Both the position numbers and the translations under genes were made by a program. The notes under the pieces were generated by a model. It was given only the letters and a program-made list of their open reading frames with translations. It was not told the origin of the DNA and searched no databases. DNA of 64,000 nucleotides from Denitratisoma sp. DHT3 (GTDB lineage Bacteria > Pseudomonadota > Gammaproteobacteria > Burkholderiales > Rhodocyclaceae). The stretch lies in NCBI RefSeq assembly GCF_007833355.1, contig NZ_CP020914.1:3148047-3212046 (forward strand), in the 5' to 3' direction. Numbering within the stretch: the stretch's first letter is position 1; every line of letters begins with the position of its first letter. Below are positions 55,519-64,000 of this stretch, piece after piece.

Positions 55519-56421
55519 TCAGGATGGATTTTGGTCGTCGGGCGCGATGGAGGGTCGGCCGGCGGCGGATGAAGCATGAGAATTGTGAAAGCGGCTGCCG
55601 AAGCTGAAGACGTCCTTGGCGCAGACGTCGATGCAGCGGCCGCAATTGGTGCAACTGGGGGCGAGGATCAGCGGCGCGGTGCGCATGTCCTTGAGCGGTG
55701 CGCGCAGCACGCGCGGTTCGGGGCAGACGGCGTAGCAGTCCATGCAGTCGTCGCAATCGCCGCGCCGGCTCGCATTGACGCGCAGCAGGCTGAATCGTCC
55801 CGGCAGGCTGTAGAAGGCGCCCACCGGACACAGGTGGCCGCACCAGCCGCGGTCCGCCACGAACAGATCGAACAGGAACACCGCCAACACCACCAGCCAG
55901 GCCGCGCCCATGCCGAAGATCAGGCCGCGGTGCAGCATCGACACGGGGTTAATCAATTCCCACGCCAGGCTGCCGGTCGCGATCGCCAGCAGCAGGGTCA
56001 TCCCAAGTATCCAGTAGCGCACCTGCCGCCCGAGCTGGGCGCCGCCCTTGATGCCCAGGCGCCGCCGCAGCCAGTGGGCCGCATCGGTGACTGGATTGAG
56101 CGGGCAGACCCAGGAACAATAGGCGCGCCCGCCCACCAGCAGATAGAAGACGAGCACGATGGCGGCGCCGATCAGCGCCAGTCGTTCCGGCGCATGGCCG
56201 CTCAGCAGGGATTGCAGCAGCACATAGGGGTCGGCCAGGGGCAGGGTGCCCAGGGTCAGGCTGAAATTCAGGTTGCCCTTGACCAGCCACCAGCCCAGCC
56301 AGGGGCCGGCCAGGAACAACGACAGCACGCCTGCCTGGCTCAGGCGTCGCAACAGCAGCCAGCGCCGGGCGCGCCACCAGGAGCGCGGGGACGATAGGGC
56401 AGTGGCGGGCACGGTATTCAT
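55519..56421 (-). CDS. napH: Ferredoxin-type membrane protein NapH
   Basis: 300 residues with four to five transmembrane helices (GVLSLFLAGPWLGWWLV, ALIGAAIVLVFYLLVGG, and others), NapH motifs CSWVCPLNPV and CGHLCPVGAF, and two cytoplasmic 4Fe-4S groups CDDCMDCYAVCPE and CTNCGRCIDVC. With NapG it forms a quinol dehydrogenase feeding NapB. napC is not visible here, so NapGH may be the sole route. Confidence 0.95.
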   Translation of the reverse strand: MNTVPATALSSPRSWWRARRWLLLRRLSQAGVLSLFLAGPWLGWWLVKGNLNFSLTLGTLPLADPYVLLQSLLSGHAPERLALIGAAIVLVFYLLVGGRAYCSWVCPLNPVTDAAHWLRRRLGIKGGAQLGRQVRYWILGMTLLLAIATGSLAWELINPVSMLHRGLIFGMGAAWLVVLAVFLFDLFVADRGWCGHLCPVGAFYSLPGRFSLLRVNASRRGDCDDCMDCYAVCPEPRVLRAPLKDMRTAPLILAPSCTNCGRCIDVCAKDVFSFGSRFHNSHASSAAGRPSIAPDDQNPS

Positions 56422-56427
56422 GGCCGT

Positions 56428-57339
56428 TCAGCGTGGCGCATCGTCGGAGAGCCGGTCGGCCAGACCGCCGCCGGGCAGTGTGGCATGCGGCGCCGGAGCG
56501 GGGGCCGGCGCCGCCGGCAGCGTGCGGGGAACACTATCCACGCCGGCGGCGCCGGCAGGTAGCGGCGGTGCGCTGCCCGGATCCCAGTGGCCGGGCAACT
56601 GGGTGCCTTCCGGCAGCCGGTCGGGCAGATCGATGATCTGCTGGTCGTCGATCAGCGAGTGGCCGGTTTTTTTCTGCTCTTCCCAGCCCAGCCGGTAATG
56701 GGCGCCCAGTTCGCCCTTGGCCAGGGCGAGGGGGAGAACCTTGATGGCGGCGGTTTCCAGCACGCAGCCATGCTCGCATTTGCCGCAGCCGGTACATTGG
56801 TCGGAATGCACCACGGGCTCGAAAATCGTGTGGCGGCCGGTGCGTTCGTTGTGGCGCGGCTCCAGGGTGATGGCCTTGTCGATCAGCGGGCAGACCCGGT
56901 AACAGACGTCGCAGCGCAGGCCGAGGAAATTGAGGCAGGTCTCGTGGTCCACCAGCACCGCCAAGCCCATTTTGGCCTTGGCGATGTCGGTCAGGCCATG
57001 ATCCAGGGCGCCGGTCGGACAGGCCTTGACGCAGGGGATGTCCTCGCACATCTCGCAAGGCCCGCGGCGCGCCACGAAATACGGCGTGCCGGTGGCGACG
57101 GGTTGTTCCGGTCGGGCCAGATCGAGGATGCCGTAAGGACAGTCGCGTACGCACAGGCCGCAGCGGATGCAGGCACCGAGGAAATCGGCCTCGGCCAGCG
57201 CGCCGGGTGGGCGCACCGCCGCCGGCGGCAGCGCCCGGCTCTGCCTGGCGAAGAGCCCCAGGCCCAGGCCGAGGGCCGCCACGCCGCAAGCGGAGCGGGC
57301 GGCGTCGAAGAGGAACTGGCGGCGTGGGCTGTTGGCCAT
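56428..57339 (-). CDS. napG: Ferredoxin-type protein NapG
   Basis: 303 residues. Tat signal [20 protein letters not shown]. Fe-S groups: [40 protein letters not shown] and [12 protein letters not shown]. Periplasmic partner of NapH. The C-terminal tail (about 50 residues, Pro/Ala rich) extends beyond the usual NapG. 6 bases before napH. Confidence 0.95.
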   Translation of the reverse strand: MANSPRRQFLFDAARSACGVAALGLGLGLFARQSRALPPAAVRPPGALAEADFLGACIRCGLCVRDCPYGILDLARPEQPVATGTPYFVARRGPCEMCEDIPCVKACPTGALDHGLTDIAKAKMGLAVLVDHETCLNFLGLRCDVCYRVCPLIDKAITLEPRHNERTGRHTIFEPVVHSDQCTGCGKCEHGCVLETAAIKVLPLALAKGELGAHYRLGWEEQKKTGHSLIDDQQIIDLPDRLPEGTQLPGHWDPGSAPPLPAGAAGVDSVPRTLPAAPAPAPAPHATLPGGGLADRLSDDAPR

Positions 57340-57399
57340 GATTGCGGTGGCGCGAGCGTCAGGGGTGCGGGCGTAAGGGGTTCGAGCTAAAGGATTCGA

Positions 57400-57432
57400 G
57401 CGTGAGGGGCGCGGCGTCGACGCCCCTCACGC
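57400..57432. repeat. Inverted repeat between napA and napG
   Basis: 12-bp perfect arms GCGTGAGGGGCG (57400-57411) and CGCCCCTCACGC (57421-57432) with a 9-base loop in the napA-napG gap (107 bp). Possible mRNA stabiliser or attenuator setting napA above napGHB expression. Other short GCG/AAGGGG repeats precede it. Confidence 0.6.
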
Positions 57433-57446
57433 GGGCTGCTGCGGAC

Positions 57447-59996
57447 TCAGACTTTGACGATCTTGCAGGCGCATTTCTTGAAGTCCGTCTCCTTCGAGAT
57501 CGGGCAGGTGGCGTCCAGGGTCAGCTTGTTCACCAGCCGCATTTCATCGAAGAAGGGCATGAACACCAGACCGGCGGGAGGTTTGTTGCGGCCACGGGTT
57601 TCCACCCGGGTGATGACCTCGCCGCGCCGCGTGGCCATCTTGACCGTGTCGCCCCGCTTCAGGCCGCGCTTTTCCGCGTCTTCCGGATTCATGTAGATCC
57701 AGGCATCCGGCATCGCGCGGTAGAGCTCGGGCACGCGCCGGGTCATGGAGCCGGTGTGCCAGTGCTCCAGCACGCGGCCGGTGCATAGCCAGAGGTCGTA
57801 GTCCTTGTCCGGCATTTCCGCCGCGGGCTGATAGGGCAGTGCGAAGATCACCGCCTTGCCGTCCGGGTAACCGTAGAAGCGCACCCCCTCACCTTTGGGG
57901 ACGTAGGAATCGTAGCCTTCGCGGAAGCGCCACAGGGTTTCCTTGCCGTCCACCACCGGCCAGCGCAGACCGCGCGCCTTGTGATAAGTGTCGAAGGGTG
58001 CCAGATCGTGGGCCTTGCCGCGGCCGAAGGCGGCGTATTCCTCGAACAGGCCCTTTTGCAGATAGAAGCCGAATGCCTGGATTTCCTCGTTGGTGTAGTC
58101 CTTCCAGGCGTGGGCATTGGTCTTCCTGGCGTCCTCGGGCGTGAATTTATTCACCTGGCCGTTGGCGTAGAGCACCTCGTAGAGGGTCTTGCCCTTGTAC
58201 TCGGGGTTCTTGTCCAGCAATTCCGCCGGCCACACTTCGTCGGTCTTGAAGCGTTTGGAGAATTCCACGTACTGCCAGACGTCGGATTTGCACTCGCCCT
58301 GCGGCCTCACCTGCTGGCGCCAGAACTGGCCGCGGCGCTCGGCGTTGCCGTAGGCGCCTTCCTTTTCCATCCACATCGCGGACGGCAGGATCAGGTCGGC
58401 GGACATCGCCGAGACGGTGGGATACACGTCGGAATGCACGACGAAGACCGCCGGGTTGCGCCAGCCCGGATAGATTTCGCCGTTGATGTTGGGGCCGGCC
58501 TGCATGTTGTTGGTGGTGGTGGACCAGAAGAAGCCGAGCTTGCCGTCCTTCAGCGCGCGGGACTGGGCCACCGCGTGCAGCCCCACCCAGTCGGGGATGG
58601 TGCCGGCCGGCAGTTTCCACAACTTCTCGGAGACCTCCCGGTGCTTCGGGTTGCCGACCACCATGTCCGCCGGCAGGCGGTGGGAGAAGGTGCCCACCTC
58701 CCGCGCCGTGCCGCAGGCCGAGGGCTGGCCGGTGAGCGAGAAGGGGCCGTTGCCCGGTTCGGAGATCTTGCCCACCAGCAGGTGGACGTTGTAGATCATG
58801 TTGTTCACCCAGGTGCCGCGGGTGTGCTGGTTGAAGCCCATGGTCCAGTAGGAGACCACCTTGGTCTTCGGGTCGGCGTAGGTTCTGGCCAGCGCTTCGA
58901 GCCGGTCCTTGGGCACGCCGGAGATTTCATGCGTTTTATCCAGGGTGTATTCGGCGACGAAGGCCTTGAACTCGTCGAAGCTGATGTCGGCGGCCTTGCC
59001 CGGATCGCCCTTGGGCTTGCCGTCGGCGCCGGGATAGCCGTTGTTGCCGGCGACCTGCTCCAGCGGGTGGTTGGGGCGCAGGCCGTAGCCGATGTCGGTG
59101 ACGCCCTTCTTGAACTTCACGTGCTTGCCGACGAAAGCCTGGTTCACCGCGCCCGACTGGATGATGTGGTTGCAGATGTAGTTGAGGATCGCCAGGTCGG
59201 ACTGCGGCTTGAAGATCAGTTCGTTGTCGGCCAGTTCGCAGCTGCGATGGCTGAAGGTGGACAGCACGTGGAGCTTGACGTGCTTGGCGGTGAGCCGCCG
59301 GTCGGTGATGCGCGACCAGAGGATCGGATGCATCTCGGCCATGTTCGAGCCCCACAGCACGAAGGCATCGGCATGTTCCGCGTCGTCGTAGCAGCCCATC
59401 GGCTCGTCGATGCCGAAAGTGCGCATGAAGCCGGCCACGGCGGAAGCCATGCAGTGGCGGGCGTTGGGATCGAGGTTGTTGGAACGGAAGCCGGCCTTCA
59501 TCAGCTTGGCGGCGGCGTAGCCCTCCCAGATGGTCCATTGGCCGGAGCCGAACATCGCGATGTTGCGCGGCCCGCCCGCCTTCAGCGCCGCCTTGCACTT
59601 CTCCTCCATGATGTCGAAGGCTTCCTTCCACGACACCGGGGCGAACTCCCCGTTCTTGTCGTACTTGCCGTCCTTCTTGCGCAGGAGCGGCGTGGTCAGG
59701 CGGTCCTTGCCGTACATGATCTTCGACAGGAAGTAGCCCTTGATGCAGTTCAAACCCTTGTTTACCGGCGCGTCGGGGTCGCCCTGGGTCGCCACCACCC
59801 GCCCGTCCTTGACGCCGACCAGCACGCCGCAGCCGGTGCCGCAGTAACGACAGACGCCCTTGTCCCAGCGGATGCCGTCGTTGCCCTTGGCCGGGGGCTT
59901 GGCCAGCGCCTGGGCACCGGGCAGGGAAATGCCCGCCACGCCGGCGGCGGCCGCAACCGCCTGAGTCTTGATGAAGTCACGCCGCGTCAGTTTCAT
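57447..59996 (-). CDS. napA: Periplasmic nitrate reductase catalytic subunit
   Basis: 849-residue molybdoenzyme that reduces nitrate to nitrite. Tat signal [20 protein letters not shown], 4Fe-4S cluster cysteines Cys49, Cys52, Cys56, Cys84 (CRYCGTGC and NCIKG), and Mo ligand Cys182 in [10 protein letters not shown]. Full DMSO-reductase family length to the C-terminal [11 protein letters not shown]. Overlaps napD by 20 bases. Mo cofactor supply is met in part by mogA (5468-6049). Confidence 0.98.
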   Translation of the reverse strand: MKLTRRDFIKTQAVAAAAGVAGISLPGAQALAKPPAKGNDGIRWDKGVCRYCGTGCGVLVGVKDGRVVATQGDPDAPVNKGLNCIKGYFLSKIMYGKDRLTTPLLRKKDGKYDKNGEFAPVSWKEAFDIMEEKCKAALKAGGPRNIAMFGSGQWTIWEGYAAAKLMKAGFRSNNLDPNARHCMASAVAGFMRTFGIDEPMGCYDDAEHADAFVLWGSNMAEMHPILWSRITDRRLTAKHVKLHVLSTFSHRSCELADNELIFKPQSDLAILNYICNHIIQSGAVNQAFVGKHVKFKKGVTDIGYGLRPNHPLEQVAGNNGYPGADGKPKGDPGKAADISFDEFKAFVAEYTLDKTHEISGVPKDRLEALARTYADPKTKVVSYWTMGFNQHTRGTWVNNMIYNVHLLVGKISEPGNGPFSLTGQPSACGTAREVGTFSHRLPADMVVGNPKHREVSEKLWKLPAGTIPDWVGLHAVAQSRALKDGKLGFFWSTTTNNMQAGPNINGEIYPGWRNPAVFVVHSDVYPTVSAMSADLILPSAMWMEKEGAYGNAERRGQFWRQQVRPQGECKSDVWQYVEFSKRFKTDEVWPAELLDKNPEYKGKTLYEVLYANGQVNKFTPEDARKTNAHAWKDYTNEEIQAFGFYLQKGLFEEYAAFGRGKAHDLAPFDTYHKARGLRWPVVDGKETLWRFREGYDSYVPKGEGVRFYGYPDGKAVIFALPYQPAAEMPDKDYDLWLCTGRVLEHWHTGSMTRRVPELYRAMPDAWIYMNPEDAEKRGLKRGDTVKMATRRGEVITRVETRGRNKPPAGLVFMPFFDEMRLVNKLTLDATCPISKETDFKKCACKIVKV

Positions 59997-60246
59997 AGCT
60001 GAACTCCTTGTCTGGATCGGATTCGGTTTGGTGATAGACCATGGTGGCCGAGAGCACTTCGTCCATCTTGCCGATGGCTTCGAACATGCTCATCGTCTCG
60101 GCGTCGTCCGTGGTTTCGAGGGTGATGATCAGCTTGCCTTGTGGCGATGCGGCATGGACTTCAACGCCGGGCAATGCCATCAATGCCGTTCGCAAGGACT
60201 CCAGTCCGCTGGGATGTGCGAGGAGTATGGCGCTCAATAGATTCAC
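59977..60246 (-). CDS. napD: NapA signal-peptide chaperone NapD
   Basis: 89 residues from GTG 60246. [39 protein letters not shown] and [19 protein letters not shown] match NapD, which binds the NapA Tat signal until cofactor loading is done. The frame is open upstream to 60300 but that part is not NapD-like. First gene of the nap operon; FNR site upstream. Confidence 0.92.
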   Translation of the reverse strand: MNLLSAILLAHPSGLESLRTALMALPGVEVHAASPQGKLIITLETTDDAETMSMFEAIGKMDEVLSATMVYHQTESDPDKEFSYETDAA

Positions 60247-60298
60247 GGTCTGCCTTTCCGGAATGACGGGAAATGCTGCGCTGCGATTAACTAAGTCC

Positions 60299-60341
60299 AT
60301 GCTAGTCCCATGGACATGGGGAGGGAATTGACGGGCATCAA
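60299..60341 (-). promoter_or_regulatory. FNR-dependent class II promoter of napDAGHB
   Basis: The box at 60328-60341 is TTGACGGGCATCAA on the plus strand (9 of 10 fixed bases of TTGATNNNNATCAA). TAGCAT (60304-60299, minus strand) is a fair -10. A start near 60292 puts the box centre about 42 bases upstream, i.e. class II. Same arrangement as at ompW. Confidence 0.7.
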
Positions 60342-60476
60342 CAATTTGGATTCTTGAGTATTCCTCTCGGATACCGACTGGATTGAGCGGTGCAGTGCGA
60401 ATCCGTCAAGACTCCGCATGGGAGAAATTCCGGGCATCATTCGCTCCCTGCGAATTTTCAAACCCGAGGACATCCC

Positions 60477-61196
60477 ATGACCCGACCCAGCGGCCGCCGC
60501 CCCGATCAACTGCGCCAGCTCACCATCACCCGCCAATACACCATCCATGCGGAAGGCAGCGTACTGGTGGAGTTCGGCAACACCAAGGTGCTGTGCACCG
60601 CCAGCGTCGAGGAGAAGGTGCCGGGCTTCATGAAAGGCAAGGGCGAGGGCTGGGTCACCGCAGAGTACGGCATGCTGCCTCGCGCCACCCACACGCGCGG
60701 CGACCGCGAGGCGGCCCGTGGCAAGCAGTCCGGCCGCACCCAGGAAATCCAGCGTCTGATCGGCCGCAGCCTGCGCGCGGTCACCGATCTGAAGGCGCTG
60801 GGCGAGCGCCAGATCACCCTCGACTGCGACGTGCTGCAGGCCGACGGCGGCACCCGCTGTGCTTCGATCAGCGGCGCCTGCGTCGCCCTCTACGACGCGG
60901 TGAATGGCCTGCTGGCGGCCGGCAAGCTGAAGACCAACCCCCTGAAGGATTTCGTCGCCGCGGTCTCGGTCGGCATCGTCGACGGCCAGCCGGTGCTCGA
61001 CCTGGACTACGCCGAGGATTCGTCCTGCGACACCGACATGAACGTGGTGATCACCGGCAGCGGCGGCATCGTCGAGATCCAGGGCACGGCGGAAGGCACG
61101 CCCTTCACCCGTACCGAGCTGGACGCCCTGGTGGATCTGGCATCAAAGGGCATCACCGAGATCGTCGCGGCGCAAAAAGCGGCATTGGCGGCATGA
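60477..61196 (+). CDS. rph: Ribonuclease PH
   Basis: 3'-to-5' phosphorolytic tRNA-trimming exoribonuclease, 239 residues. [48 protein letters not shown] and [20 protein letters not shown] are characteristic. SD GAGGA before ATG 60477. Coupled with rdgB (ATGA). Confidence 0.97.
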   Translation: MTRPSGRRPDQLRQLTITRQYTIHAEGSVLVEFGNTKVLCTASVEEKVPGFMKGKGEGWVTAEYGMLPRATHTRGDREAARGKQSGRTQEIQRLIGRSLRAVTDLKALGERQITLDCDVLQADGGTRCASISGACVALYDAVNGLLAAGKLKTNPLKDFVAAVSVGIVDGQPVLDLDYAEDSSCDTDMNVVITGSGGIVEIQGTAEGTPFTRTELDALVDLASKGITEIVAAQKAALAA

Positions 61197-61786
61197 TGGA
61201 AAAACTCGTCCTCGCCTCCAACAACGCCGGCAAGCTCAAGGAATTCGCCCGCCTGCTGGCGCCCCTGGGCATCGAGGTGCTGCCCCAGTCCGCCTTCAAT
61301 GTCAGCGAAGCGGAGGAGCCTCATCCCAGCTTCGTCGAAAACGCCATCGCCAAGGCCCGCCATTGCGCCCGCGTCACCGGCCTGCCGGCTCTGGCCGACG
61401 ATTCGGGCCTCTGCGTGGAGGTCCTGGGCGGCGCGCCCGGTGTGAAATCGGCGCGCTACGCCGGTGAACCGAAGTCGGATGCGCGTAATAACCAGAAACT
61501 GCTGGAGGCACTGGCCGGACAGGCCGACCGCCGCGCCCATTTCACCTGCGTGCTGGCCCTGGTGCGACATGCCGACGATCCCCAGCCGCTGCTCGCCGAA
61601 GGCGAATGGCAGGGCGAAATCCTCACCGCCCCGCGCGGTACCGAAGGCTTCGGCTACGACCCGCTGTTCCTGGTGCCGGAACTGGACCTCACCGCCGCCG
61701 AACTGGACCACGACGCCAAGAACGCTCGCTCCCACCGGGGACAGGCCGTGGCGAGGCTGATCGAGCGTCTGCGGCCGCCGCGGTGA
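61193..61786 (+). CDS. rdgB: dITP/XTP pyrophosphatase (RdgB/HAM1)
   Basis: 197 residues. [18 protein letters not shown] and [32 protein letters not shown] and [10 protein letters not shown] are the HAM1 motifs. Removes non-canonical purine triphosphates. ATG 61193 overlaps the rph stop; ATG 61196 is an alternative. Confidence 0.97.
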   Translation: MMEKLVLASNNAGKLKEFARLLAPLGIEVLPQSAFNVSEAEEPHPSFVENAIAKARHCARVTGLPALADDSGLCVEVLGGAPGVKSARYAGEPKSDARNNQKLLEALAGQADRRAHFTCVLALVRHADDPQPLLAEGEWQGEILTAPRGTEGFGYDPLFLVPELDLTAAELDHDAKNARSHRGQAVARLIERLRPPR

Positions 61787-62997
61787 AACGCATCATCCCC
61801 ATCGCCGCCGCGCCGGCCGCATCGAGTAGCGCGGTGCCTTCCGGCCTGCCGGCGCCGCCGCCGCTGTCGCTCTACATCCATGTGCCCTGGTGCGTGCGCA
61901 AATGTCCCTATTGCGATTTCAACTCCCATGAAGCCAAAGGCGGCGTGGGCGCGATTCCAGAGGACGACTACGTCGCCGCGCTGATTGCCGATCTGGAGTC
62001 GGCCCTGCCGCAGATCTGGAACCGGCCGGTGCACAGCGTGTTCATCGGCGGCGGCACGCCCAGCCTGCTGTCGGTGGCGGCGATCGATACGCTGCTGGCG
62101 GCGCTGCGCGCCCGCCTGCCGCTGGCACCCGGCGCCGAGATCACGCTGGAGGCCAATCCCGGCACGGTGGAGGCCGGGAAGTTCGCCGGCTTCCGCGATG
62201 CGGGTGTGACCCGCGTCTCCCTGGGCATCCAGAGCTTCGACGATGCCAAGCTCGCCGCCTTGGGCCGTATCCACAGCGGGAACGAGGCCCGGCGTGCGAT
62301 CGACCTGGCGCTGGCGCATTTCGAGCGGGTGAACCTCGATCTGATGTACGCCCTGCCCGAGCAGACACTGGAGGAGGCACGGCACGACCTGGAAACGGCG
62401 GTCGCCTTCGGTACCGGACATCTCTCCGCCTACCATCTGACCCTGGAGCCGAACACGGCCTTCCACCACAGCCCGCCGCCGCTGCCCGACGAGGACCTGG
62501 CCGCCGACATGCAGGAGATGGTGGAGGAGGCGCTCGTCGGCGCGGGCTTCGAGCATTACGAGACCTCGGCCTATGCCCGCCCTGGCCAACGCTGCGCCCA
62601 CAACCTCAACTACTGGAACTTCGGCGACTATCTGGGGATCGGCGCCGGCGCCCACGGCAAGCTCAGTTCGGCGTTCAACATCGTGCGTGAAACCCGTCGC
62701 CGCCATCCCCGTGAATACCTGGAGGCGGCGCAACGCGGCGATTTCGTCCAGGAGCGGCGCGAAGTGTCGCGCACGGAATTGCCCTTCGAGTTCCTGATGA
62801 ATGCGTTGCGCCTCTCCGACGGCTTCGCGCCCGCGCTGTTCGCCGAGCGCACCGGCCTGCCGCTGGCCGTGATCGAGGCACCGCTGCGGGCCGCCCAAGC
62901 CGAAGGGCTATTGCATTTGGCAACGGACCGCATCCGCCCCACGGCCATGGGGCGGCGCTACCTCAATACCCTGCTGCAACGGTTCCTGAGCGACTGA
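61783..62997 (+). CDS. hemW: Heme chaperone HemW (radical SAM, HemN-like)
   Basis: 404 residues from GTG 61783 (GTGA overlap with the rdgB stop). Radical SAM motif CVRKCPYCDF in SLYIHVPWCVRKC, FIGGGTPSLLS, VSLGIQSFDD, and the C-terminal HemN-C domain. HemW has a CxxxCxxC site without the extra Cys of HemN, so it is a heme chaperone rather than coproporphyrinogen oxidase. rph-rdgB-hemW is a typical betaproteobacterial operon. Confidence 0.95.
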   Translation: MKRIIPIAAAPAASSSAVPSGLPAPPPLSLYIHVPWCVRKCPYCDFNSHEAKGGVGAIPEDDYVAALIADLESALPQIWNRPVHSVFIGGGTPSLLSVAAIDTLLAALRARLPLAPGAEITLEANPGTVEAGKFAGFRDAGVTRVSLGIQSFDDAKLAALGRIHSGNEARRAIDLALAHFERVNLDLMYALPEQTLEEARHDLETAVAFGTGHLSAYHLTLEPNTAFHHSPPPLPDEDLAADMQEMVEEALVGAGFEHYETSAYARPGQRCAHNLNYWNFGDYLGIGAGAHGKLSSAFNIVRETRRRHPREYLEAAQRGDFVQERREVSRTELPFEFLMNALRLSDGFAPALFAERTGLPLAVIEAPLRAAQAEGLLHLATDRIRPTAMGRRYLNTLLQRFLSD

Positions 62998-63009
62998 GGC
63001 AGGGAACGA

Positions 63010-63031
63010 CCGTCCCCGTGACCGGGGACGG
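63010..63031. terminator. Hairpin between hemW and the thiolase gene
   Basis: 9-bp perfect stem CCGTCCCCG / CGGGGACGG with loop TGAC between convergent gene ends. No T-run follows on either strand, so it is a weak terminator or an RNA 3'-end structure. Confidence 0.5.
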
Positions 63032-63042
63032 CCATGGCCGGT

Positions 63043-64000
63043 TTACGGCTGACCGAGGATCAAAGCGCCGGTCGGCACGCCGACGCCGCTGGACACCAGC
63101 ACGTGATCGCTCTTCCTGGGCTGATTGCAGGACGTGCCGCGGATCAGCCGCACGCCTTCGGCGACGTTGTTCATGCCGTGGATGTAGCACTCGGAGAGCA
63201 ACCCGCCGTGGGTGTTGTTGGGCAGGCGTCCATTCAGGCGCAGATTGCCGGCGGCGACGAAATCCTTGGCTTCGCCGCGCTTGCAGAAGCCGAAGGACTC
63301 CAGCTGCATCAGCACTTCCGGCGTGAATGCGTCGTAGAAGCAGCTGGCGTCGATGTCGTCGGGGCCGAGGCCGGACATGGCGTAGACGCGGCGCGCCGCC
63401 AGTTCCATCTCCGGCAGGCTGTCCATCTCCGCCCGGTAGAAGCTGGTCATCTGCTCCTGGCCGCGGCTCGCGGCCTGGGTCACCGCCCGGATCATTGCCG
63501 GCTTGTGTTTCAGGTCGCGCGCCCGCTCGGGGCTGGTGATCAGCAGCGCGATGGCGCCGTCGGTTTCCTGACAGCAGTCGTAGATGTTGAGGCGGTCGGT
63601 GATTTTCTTGGCGTTCATGTACTCATCCAGCGTCAGGGGCTTGCCATAGCCCGCCGCCACCGGATTCTTCTGAGCGAATTCGCGCTGGGCCATGGCCACT
63701 TCCGCCAGGTGCTCCGAGGTCACGCCGAATTCGTGCATGTACTTGTTGGAAATCATCGTCACCCAGGAGGCCGGCGTTACCATGCCGTGGGCCATGTACC
63801 AGGACCAGTGGATCAGATCGGCGGTGATGATGTTGCCGGAAACCCCCTGGCCCATGCGCTGGCCGGAGCGGCCGTTCATCGCCCGCCAGACCACCACGTT
63901 CTTGGCCGCGCCGGTGGCGACTGCCATGGCGGCCTGGTGGATCAGGCCCACGGCGGCGCCGCCGCCGTAGTTGATCTTGGCGTACATGGTGAGATCGCCC
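63043..64000 (-). CDS. SCP2/Ltp-type thiolase, 3' part only
   Basis: C-terminal ~319 residues of a thiolase-superfamily protein; the frame stays open past 64000, so the start and active-site Cys lie outside. NYGGGAAVGLIHQAAMAVAT, GNIITADLIHWSWYMAHGM, DIDASCFYDAFTPEVLMQLE and NTHGGLLSECYIHGMNNVAE match the lipid-transfer/Ltp2-type group, which lack the usual GHPxGATG motif. Such proteins act in steroid side-chain or branched acyl-CoA degradation (Ltp2 is an aldolase with a DUF35 partner). The substrate is not determined. Confidence 0.85.
   Translation of the reverse strand, partial: GDLTMYAKINYGGGAAVGLIHQAAMAVATGAAKNVVVWRAMNGRSGQRMGQGVSGNIITADLIHWSWYMAHGMVTPASWVTMISNKYMHEFGVTSEHLAEVAMAQREFAQKNPVAAGYGKPLTLDEYMNAKKITDRLNIYDCCQETDGAIALLITSPERARDLKHKPAMIRAVTQAASRGQEQMTSFYRAEMDSLPEMELAARRVYAMSGLGPDDIDASCFYDAFTPEVLMQLESFGFCKRGEAKDFVAAGNLRLNGRLPNNTHGGLLSECYIHGMNNVAEGVRLIRGTSCNQPRKSDHVLVSSGVGVPTGALILGQP

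Overview
The window is a high-GC chromosomal segment from a facultatively anaerobic, flagellated betaproteobacterium. Its closest likely relatives are in Rhodocyclales / Sterolibacteriaceae. This is inferred from gene content: periplasmic nitrate reductase, a korCAB 2-oxoacid:ferredoxin oxidoreductase set like that of denitrifying aromatic degraders, TRAP transport, FlhDC, an SCP2/Ltp-type thiolase, and the order lpxL-lpxL-dapF-DUF484-xerC. No 16S rRNA or tRNA gene was seen, so the genus is not determined.

Layout. 1-14417 is core metabolism: glgB (5' cut by the window edge), a DUF2934 gene, glk, thyA, an M17 aminopeptidase, mogA, darP, pmbA, a TRAP transporter split over two strands, glyA, nrdR and ribD. 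14415-21004 is an eroded genomic island. It holds a group II intron remnant, two frameshifted integrative-element genes, an arsenic operon (arsR, 23-codon arsI stub, arsD, arsA, acr3, arsC, truncated arsH) and a broken integrase. 21185-22094 is ompW with an FNR box. 22152-27149 is a signalling operon (RpfG-like HD-GYP regulator, second response regulator, hybrid histidine kinase). 27252-28265 is an isolated phage-type Ner/repressor pair with palindromic operators. 28331-35007 holds korCAB and kup. 35211-43267 holds phnA/yjdM, an HDOD pair, ygiQ, an SDR, an HNH nuclease, a Nudix hydrolase and an HDOD-REC-GGDEF gene broken at a poly-G tract. 43564-49176 holds flhDC, two lauroyl-type acyltransferases, a CoA-binding protein, dapF, DUF484 and xerC. 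49193-53342 (minus) is yicC-gmk-rpoZ-spoT plus DUF3460. 53418-60246 holds a protein kinase, napF and, on the other strand, napDAGHB with its own FNR box. 60477-62997 is rph-rdgB-hemW, and 63043-64000 is the 3' part of a thiolase.

How the genes work together. The two FNR-type sites (ompW and nap) sit at class-II promoter distance, which suggests a shared oxygen-controlled regulon with nitrate respiration. napC is not visible, so NapGH is the likely quinol-oxidising route. c-di-GMP and HDOD signalling genes cluster close to flhDC. The ars operon is a compact ArsR-DA-Acr3-C resistance unit whose flanking genes are decaying.

The most unusual features are: (i) a dispersed ~90-180 bp intergenic repeat with five copies, each at a gene 3' end; (ii) a small repeat inserted in frame in thyA; (iii) the poly-G frameshift in the GGDEF gene; (iv) the isolated Ner/repressor switch; and (v) a 46-bp perfect palindrome between flhC and the acyltransferase genes. 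I found no CRISPR array, no tRNA or rRNA and no obvious defence system.
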